From Amycolatopsis sp. WAC 01376 (GTDB lineage Bacteria > Actinomycetota > Actinomycetes > Mycobacteriales > Pseudonocardiaceae): 64,000 bases of DNA. The notes beneath the pieces were generated by a model. It was not told where the DNA came from. It ran no database searches and saw nothing but the letters and a program-made list of their open reading frames with translations. The translations under genes were made by a program, and so were the position numbers. Positions 59,868 through 64,000 of the stretch are shown piece after piece. Every line of letters starts with the position of its first letter. Position 1 is the stretch's first letter. Where the stretch lies: positions 92,439-156,438 of the forward strand of contig NZ_QHKL01000014.1 in NCBI RefSeq assembly GCF_003947415.1, in the 5' to 3' direction.

Positions 59868-60826
59868 CCCGACGCGAACTCGACGCCGCCGAAATCCACG
59901 ATCCGAGTCTGCGAGCCGCGTACAGCTGGTGCCGCGACGTCAACGCCCGGCACGGCCGGACGTACTTCCTGGCGACCCGCATGCTGACGCCCGCGCAACG
60001 GCCCGCCGTCCACGCGCTCTACGGTTTCGCGCGGTGGCTGGACGACATCGTCGACGAGCCCGACGCGGACGCCACACCGGAGTCCCTTGCCGCGAGACTG
60101 TCCGAAGTGGAGGATCGGTTGCTCGCCGACCTGACCGCGGGTACGAGTGACGATCCCCTGCTGACGGCGGTGATCGACACGGCGGTCAGGTACGAGCTGG
60201 AGGAGCCGCTCTTCCGCGACTTCTTCACGTCGATGCGGATGGATCTGAGCGTCACCGACTACGCCACCAGGGACGACCTCGACGATTACGTGCGCGGTTC
60301 GGCGGAGGTGATCGGCCTGCAGGTGCTCCCGATCCTCGGCGCGGTCGCTCCCCGTGACGAGGCGGCACCGCGAGCCGCCGCGCTCGGCAAAGCCTTCCAG
60401 CTGACCAACTTCCTCCGCGACGTCGCCGAGGACTTCGAGCGCGGACGGGTCTATCTGCCCGCCGACGAGCTCAAGGAACACGACGTCGACCGCGAACGGC
60501 TGTCCTGGTGCGCGGAACACGGCCGATCCGACAACCGCGTCCGGGCCGCGATCAAGGAACAGATCGCGGTGACCCGGCGCGTCTACACCGAAGCACGACC
60601 GGGAATCGCGATGCTGCATCCGGTCTCACGCCCCTGTGTGGCCACCGCCGCGACCCTGTACGGAGAGATCCTCGACCGGATCGAGGACGCGGACCACGAC
60701 GTCTTCGCCGGCCGGGCGAAGGTGTCCCGGCGCCGTCGGCTCGGGGTCGCCTGCGGCGCGCTCGCTCGTTCGCAGTGGGCTCGGACCCGGCATCGCGCCC
60801 CTGCTCCCCCGTCGGCGGTGGGCTGA
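59864..60826 (+). CDS. crtB: phytoene synthase
   Basis: A 320-residue squalene/phytoene-synthase enzyme joining two GGPP to phytoene, the first committed step. The first metal-binding motif DDIVD is at residues 60-64 (RWLDDIVDEPD), and the second is FLRDVAEDFERGRVYLP. RTYFLATRMLTPAQRPAVHALYGFARW matches the family opening. ATG at 59864 overlaps the crtI stop (ATGA). The short basic tail is unremarkable. Confidence 0.93.
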   Translation: MTRRELDAAEIHDPSLRAAYSWCRDVNARHGRTYFLATRMLTPAQRPAVHALYGFARWLDDIVDEPDADATPESLAARLSEVEDRLLADLTAGTSDDPLLTAVIDTAVRYELEEPLFRDFFTSMRMDLSVTDYATRDDLDDYVRGSAEVIGLQVLPILGAVAPRDEAAPRAAALGKAFQLTNFLRDVAEDFERGRVYLPADELKEHDVDRERLSWCAEHGRSDNRVRAAIKEQIAVTRRVYTEARPGIAMLHPVSRPCVATAATLYGEILDRIEDADHDVFAGRAKVSRRRRLGVACGALARSQWARTRHRAPAPPSAVG

Positions 60827-61168
60827 GTGGGCAAGGTCGAATACCTGGTCGTATTGGCGGCCTGCGTCCTGGTGACGCTGCCGCTGGAGATCGCAGGCGC
60901 CCGCGTCTACCGGCAGCCGAAACGCCTCGCCAGCGCGCTGCTCCCGGTGGCCTTCGTCTTCCTGGTCTGGGACGCGCTGGCGATCGCGGGCGAGGTCTGG
61001 AATTACGCGCCGGAGTTCGTCACCGGCATCCGCGCGCCGTTTTCGCTTCCGCTGGAAGAGATCCTGTTCTTCATCGTGATCCCGATCTGCGGAGTGCTGA
61101 CCTACGAAGCGGTCCAGCTCACCCTCGCCGCGGTCCGGCGGCGAGGGAAACAGGCGGTCCGGCGATGA
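60827..61168 (+). CDS. crtYc: lycopene cyclase subunit CrtYc
   Basis: A 113-residue polytopic membrane protein, half of the heterodimeric lycopene beta-cyclase typical of Gram-positive actinobacteria. It has about three hydrophobic spans (YLVVLAACVLVTLPLEI, ALLPVAFVFLVWDALAI, EILFFIVIPICGVLTYEAV) and the conserved motif LPLEEILFFIVIP. GTG at 60827 abuts the crtB stop. It acts with CrtYd, which follows with a 4-base overlap. Confidence 0.88.
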   Translation: MGKVEYLVVLAACVLVTLPLEIAGARVYRQPKRLASALLPVAFVFLVWDALAIAGEVWNYAPEFVTGIRAPFSLPLEEILFFIVIPICGVLTYEAVQLTLAAVRRRGKQAVRR

Positions 61169-61485
61169 TTCCTTGGGGTTACACCGTTCCGGCCGTCGCC
61201 TCGGTGGTCGTGGTCGTACTGTTCGAGCTCGCCGTGCTGAAGACCGGGCTGTTCCGCAAACCCGCCTACTGGCTCACGATGGCGATCGTCACCGGTTTCC
61301 AGATCCCCGTCGATGGGTGGCTGACCAAGTTGTCCGCACCGATCGTCCGCTACGCGCCCGAGCACATCACCGGCTGGCGGTTCCCCTGGGACATCCCGGT
61401 CGAAGACTTCCTCTTCGGCTTCGCGATGGTGACCGCCGTACTGCTGCTGTGGGAACGAGCCCGCTCACGAGAGGAGGCGCGATGA
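61165..61485 (+). CDS. crtYd: lycopene cyclase subunit CrtYd
   Basis: A 106-residue membrane protein, partner of CrtYc. Three spans are visible (VASVVVVVLFELAVL, WLTMAIVTGFQIPVDGWL, DFLFGFAMVTAVLLLWE) with the conserved IPVEDFLFGF motif, the counterpart of LPLEEILFF in CrtYc. Together the two convert lycopene to beta-carotene rings. ATG at 61165 overlaps the CrtYc stop (ATGA). Confidence 0.88.
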   Translation: MIPWGYTVPAVASVVVVVLFELAVLKTGLFRKPAYWLTMAIVTGFQIPVDGWLTKLSAPIVRYAPEHITGWRFPWDIPVEDFLFGFAMVTAVLLLWERARSREEAR

Positions 61486-62201
61486 ACGCCATGGCGCGAG
61501 ACGGTTTGCCGCGCGAGACCGTGCCTTCGGCCTTCGACACCGAAGCCCGGTTCTACGACCGTCTCGTCGGCGCGAATCCCGGCTACCACGAGCATTTGCG
61601 CCTTTCCGCCCGGCGGCTCGCCGCTCCTGGACCGCGGGTGCTGGACGCCGGTTGTGGAACCGGCGCGTCCACGGCGGCCCTCCTGTCCGTGCTGCCGAAC
61701 GCCCGGATCACCGCCTTCGACGCGTCCGGCGAAATGCTGGAGAGAGCCCGGAGCAAGGCTTGGCCCGACAGCGTCGAATTCGTGCACACACCGGTCGAGG
61801 AACTGGCCGGGATCCACGGGCCGTTCGACGGGATCCTGGCGGCGTACCTGCTGCGCAACCTCACCGACCCGACCACGCAGCTGCGCCGGCTTCGCGAGCT
61901 GCTCCGGCCGGGCGGCCGGATCGCCGTGCATGAGTACTCCGTCCGCGATTCCCGGCGCGCCCGCTGGGTCTGGAACGCCGTCTGCGCGGGCGTGATCATC
62001 CCGCTCGGGAAGCTCACCACCGGTGACGCCATGCTCTACCGTCATCTTCGCCGCAGTGTCCTGGAGTTCGACGGGATCACCTTGCTCGCCCGGCGTCTCA
62101 CCGACGCCGGCTTCACCGACGTCCACACCGCGACCGTCGGCGGCTGGCAGCGGGACATCGTGCACACCGTCGTCGGCACCGCACCCTCGGAGACGGCGTG
62201 A
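61482..62201 (+). CDS. SAM-dependent methyltransferase of the carotenoid operon
   Basis: A 239-residue class I methyltransferase. SAM-binding glycine motif VLDAGCGTGASTAALLSVLPNARITAFDAS is followed by PFDGILAAYLLRNLTDPTTQLRRLRELLRPGGRIAVHEYSV, the usual Rossmann strands of UbiE-like enzymes. It resembles CrtT-type methyltransferases of streptomycete carotenoid clusters, whose exact substrate is unproven. ATG at 61482 overlaps the crtYd stop, and its own stop overlaps the crtU start. The nearest substrates are a carotenoid ring or end group. Confidence 0.85.
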   Translation: MNAMARDGLPRETVPSAFDTEARFYDRLVGANPGYHEHLRLSARRLAAPGPRVLDAGCGTGASTAALLSVLPNARITAFDASGEMLERARSKAWPDSVEFVHTPVEELAGIHGPFDGILAAYLLRNLTDPTTQLRRLRELLRPGGRIAVHEYSVRDSRRARWVWNAVCAGVIIPLGKLTTGDAMLYRHLRRSVLEFDGITLLARRLTDAGFTDVHTATVGGWQRDIVHTVVGTAPSETA

Positions 62202-63739
62202 CCCGCCCCCGGGACCGCCGCCGCGTCACCCGGCAGGCTCCGCCGGGCCTGGCCGACGCCGGACTGCTCGGACGGCGTCCTGCCGCCGCGATCGTGGGCG
62301 GCGGCATCGCCGGGCTCACCGCGGCGACCGGACTGGCCGAACGCGGTGTCGCCGTCACCGTCTTCGAACGCGAGGACCACCTCGGCGGGCGTGTCGGCGG
62401 CTGGCGGGAACGGCTCCCGGACGGCACCGCCGTGACCATGAGCCGGGGTTTCCACGCGTTCTTCCGCCAGTACTACAACCTGCGCGCCCTGCTCGCGCGC
62501 ACCGATCCGCGGCTGGACCGGCTCACCCCGCTGACCGACTACCCGCTGCTGGACGCGCACGGCCGCATCGACACCTTCGCCGGACTTCCGCGCACCCCGC
62601 CGTGGAACGCGGTGGCGTTCGCTTGGCGTAGCCCGACCTTCACCCGCAAAGATCTGCTGCACCTCAGTAGCCGCGAGGCCCTGCCGCTGGCGACGGTCAG
62701 CGTGCCGGAGATCTATCACCGGCTCGACCGCACCGACGCCTCGACCTTCCTCGACGCGATCAACTTCCCGCCCGCCGCCAAGCATCTCGCGTTCGAGGTC
62801 TTCTCCCGCAGCTTCTTCGCCGACCCGCACGACCTGTCGGCCGCGGAGCTGGCGACCATGTTCCACCTGTATTTCCTGGGCTCCAGCGAAGGTCTGGTCT
62901 TCGACGTCCCGACCGAGCCGTTCCCCCAAGCCCTCTGGGACCCGCTCGCGAGCTACCTCGCCGGCCGCCGCGCCGACATCCGCACCGGCACGACGGTGAC
63001 CGGACTCGGCCGGGCCCCGGAAGGTTTCGCGATCGAGGCAGACGGCCGGACGGAGAACTTCGACGGCGTGGTCCTCGCCTGCGACGTCGCCGGGCTGCGC
63101 GAAATCGTCGCCGCTTCACCGGATATCGGCACCGAGGCCTGGCGAGCCGACGTCGGCGGTTTACGTACCGCCCCGCCCTTCCTGGTCCGGCGGCTCTGGC
63201 TCGACCGCCCGGTCGAGCCACACCGTTCGCCGTTCCTCGGCACCGGAAGCATCCCGCCGCTCGACAACATCAGCCTGCTCGACCGGTACGAGGGAGAAGC
63301 CCGGCGCTGGGCCGCCCGCACCGGCGGATCGGTCGTCGAACTGCACGCCTACGCGGCCGCCACCGAGAATTCGAGCGGGTTGGAAAAGGCACTGGAAAGC
63401 CGCCTCCACGAGATCTATCCGGAGACCCGGGACGTCCGCGTCGTCGGCGACATCACGTTGTGGCGCGAAGACTGCCCGCTGTTCGGAGTCGGCGACTTCG
63501 CCCGACGGCCCACGGTGGAAACCCCCGACCCCGCCCTCGCACTCGCGGGCGACGGCATCCGGATCGACCTCCCGGTCGCCCTCATGGAACGCGCGGCCGC
63601 CACCGGCTGGACCGCGGCGAACACCCTTCTCGGGCGCTGGGGCCTCGCCGGGCACCCGATCCGCTCGGTCCCCAACCACGGACGGATCCGCCTGCTGAAC
63701 CGCCTGGCCGCCTCGAAGTCCGGGCATCTTCGCAATTAG
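62198..63739 (+). CDS. crtU: carotenoid desaturase/methyltransferase CrtU (isorenieratene synthase type)
   Basis: A 513-residue FAD oxidoreductase that desaturates beta-rings and shifts a methyl group, giving aromatic (phi) rings and thus isorenieratene from beta-carotene. The FAD fold is AAIVGGGIAGLTAATGLAERGVAVTVFEREDHLGGRVGGW. GFHAFFRQYYNLRALLAR is the family hallmark next to it. The C-terminal PDPALALAGDGIRIDLPVALMERAAATGWTAANTLL closes the FAD site. GTG at 62198 overlaps the methyltransferase stop by 4 bases. It is the last gene of the operon. An IS66-type transposase starts 126 bases downstream. Confidence 0.9.
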   Translation: MTRPRDRRRVTRQAPPGLADAGLLGRRPAAAIVGGGIAGLTAATGLAERGVAVTVFEREDHLGGRVGGWRERLPDGTAVTMSRGFHAFFRQYYNLRALLARTDPRLDRLTPLTDYPLLDAHGRIDTFAGLPRTPPWNAVAFAWRSPTFTRKDLLHLSSREALPLATVSVPEIYHRLDRTDASTFLDAINFPPAAKHLAFEVFSRSFFADPHDLSAAELATMFHLYFLGSSEGLVFDVPTEPFPQALWDPLASYLAGRRADIRTGTTVTGLGRAPEGFAIEADGRTENFDGVVLACDVAGLREIVAASPDIGTEAWRADVGGLRTAPPFLVRRLWLDRPVEPHRSPFLGTGSIPPLDNISLLDRYEGEARRWAARTGGSVVELHAYAAATENSSGLEKALESRLHEIYPETRDVRVVGDITLWREDCPLFGVGDFARRPTVETPDPALALAGDGIRIDLPVALMERAAATGWTAANTLLGRWGLAGHPIRSVPNHGRIRLLNRLAASKSGHLRN

Positions 63740-63811
63740 TCGGCTACTTGCTTTTTGTTCGCACCTCCAGATCACCCGTCAGTGGTAAATGTGCACGCTG
63801 ATTGTTGCTTA

Positions 63812-63865
63812 GTAACTGTTCAGGCCCCTTGTTCGCTATTTGTGCCGCTGTGGGATGATCTTGTT
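63812..63865 (+). mobile_element. probable left end of an IS66-type insertion
   Basis: AGTAACTGTTCAGGCCCCTT begins at about 63811 in the gap between crtU and the transposase start, the position where the terminal inverted repeat of an IS66 element would lie. The other end is outside the window, so the inverted repeat cannot be confirmed. Confidence 0.3.
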
Positions 63866-64000
63866 GTGGGAGAAGGGGTTCGGCCGTCGTATGACGAGCT
63901 TGCGGCGTTGGTCGCCGCGCAGGCGGTCGAGCTTGCTCGTGCCCGTGAGGAGATCACTCAGCTGCGGGGCGAGGTCGCTGAGCTGAAGCGTCGTCTGGGG
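63866..64000 (+). CDS. IS66-family transposase, cut by window end
   Basis: Only the first 45 residues are seen: MGEGVRPSYDELAALVAAQ then AVELARAREEITQLRGEVAELKRRLG. This leucine-zipper-like start (LxxLRxExxxLKRRLG) is the N-terminal coiled coil of IS66 (TnpC-like) transposases, normally followed by a zinc-ribbon and the DDE core. GTG at 63866 follows TGGGATGATCTTGTT without a strong site. The frame stays open to the window end. Confidence 0.65.
   Translation, partial: MGEGVRPSYDELAALVAAQAVELARAREEITQLRGEVAELKRRLG

Noticed and set aside
1..64000. CRISPR arrays
   Set aside because: No regular series of direct repeats with spacers was found; the short repeats seen have two or three irregular units.
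1..64000. tRNA or rRNA genes
   Set aside because: No T-loop plus acceptor-stem pattern or rRNA-like conserved block was noticed while reading; a dedicated tRNA scan was not possible.

Overview
The window is high-GC DNA from a filamentous actinobacterium. Family content and intergenic repeat style point to Pseudonocardiales, most likely Amycolatopsis or a near relative. That placement is an inference from gene families (GTG/TTG starts, ECF sigma with a CU044_5270 partner, SAV_2336-type remnants, split lycopene cyclase), because no rRNA or marker gene is present. It reads as a chromosomal accessory region, with short operons, many divergent regulator/target pairs, several decayed genes and small repeats. 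No tRNA, rRNA or CRISPR array was seen.

Layout. 1-6.8 kb: a cut DHA2 drug exporter, a prolyl aminopeptidase pair, an integrase remnant, a HelD-like RNA polymerase-associated helicase and a secreted nuclease/phosphatase-fold protein. 6.9-13.5 kb: one 2200-residue protein with several LamG-like modules, overlapping tail to tail with a desaturase-reductase-ferredoxin fusion. 15.6-22.5 kb: a PucR regulator divergent from an MHS transporter, an SDR, broken TetR and alcohol dehydrogenase pieces, a SUKH protein and a secreted GH43 protein. 22.6-33.9 kb: regulators with their targets (MarR/flavin reductase-GNAT fusion, CPBP protease plus NarL-type two-component pair, ECF sigma/anti-sigma-like pair, CBS protein, 18-cysteine copper-binding protein, MepB protein, MarR/Tat-exported amidohydrolase).

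34-48 kb: small secreted proteins and a four-gene catabolic-looking operon (amidohydrolase, esterase, FAD oxidase, unknown) divergent from a TetR. Next comes a degenerate erythromycin-esterase homologue bracketed by two MITE-like elements. A lipoprotein-adaptor-ATPase-permease operon is divergent from an OmpR-type two-component system, followed by a beta-propeller phytase. 48.5-51.4 kb: the ruins of a STAND/MoxR/SAV_2336 conflict-type locus: an NB-ARC and cyclase-like fusion, a frameshifted SAV_2336 gene and a MoxR ATPase fragment.

51.7-63.7 kb: a carotenoid locus. crtE-crtI-crtB-crtYc-crtYd-methyltransferase-crtU are translationally coupled and predict an aromatic carotenoid of the isorenieratene type. 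They face a divergent arm of a MerR/B12-domain regulator, a Rieske (DUF5914) protein, an SDR, a CrtI-like oxidoreductase and a convergent SRPBCC protein. An IS66-type transposase starts right after crtU and runs off the window.

The best leads are the decayed conflict locus, the TA-flanked MITE family and the gene it brackets, the B12-domain regulator with a substituted histidine, and the giant LamG protein.
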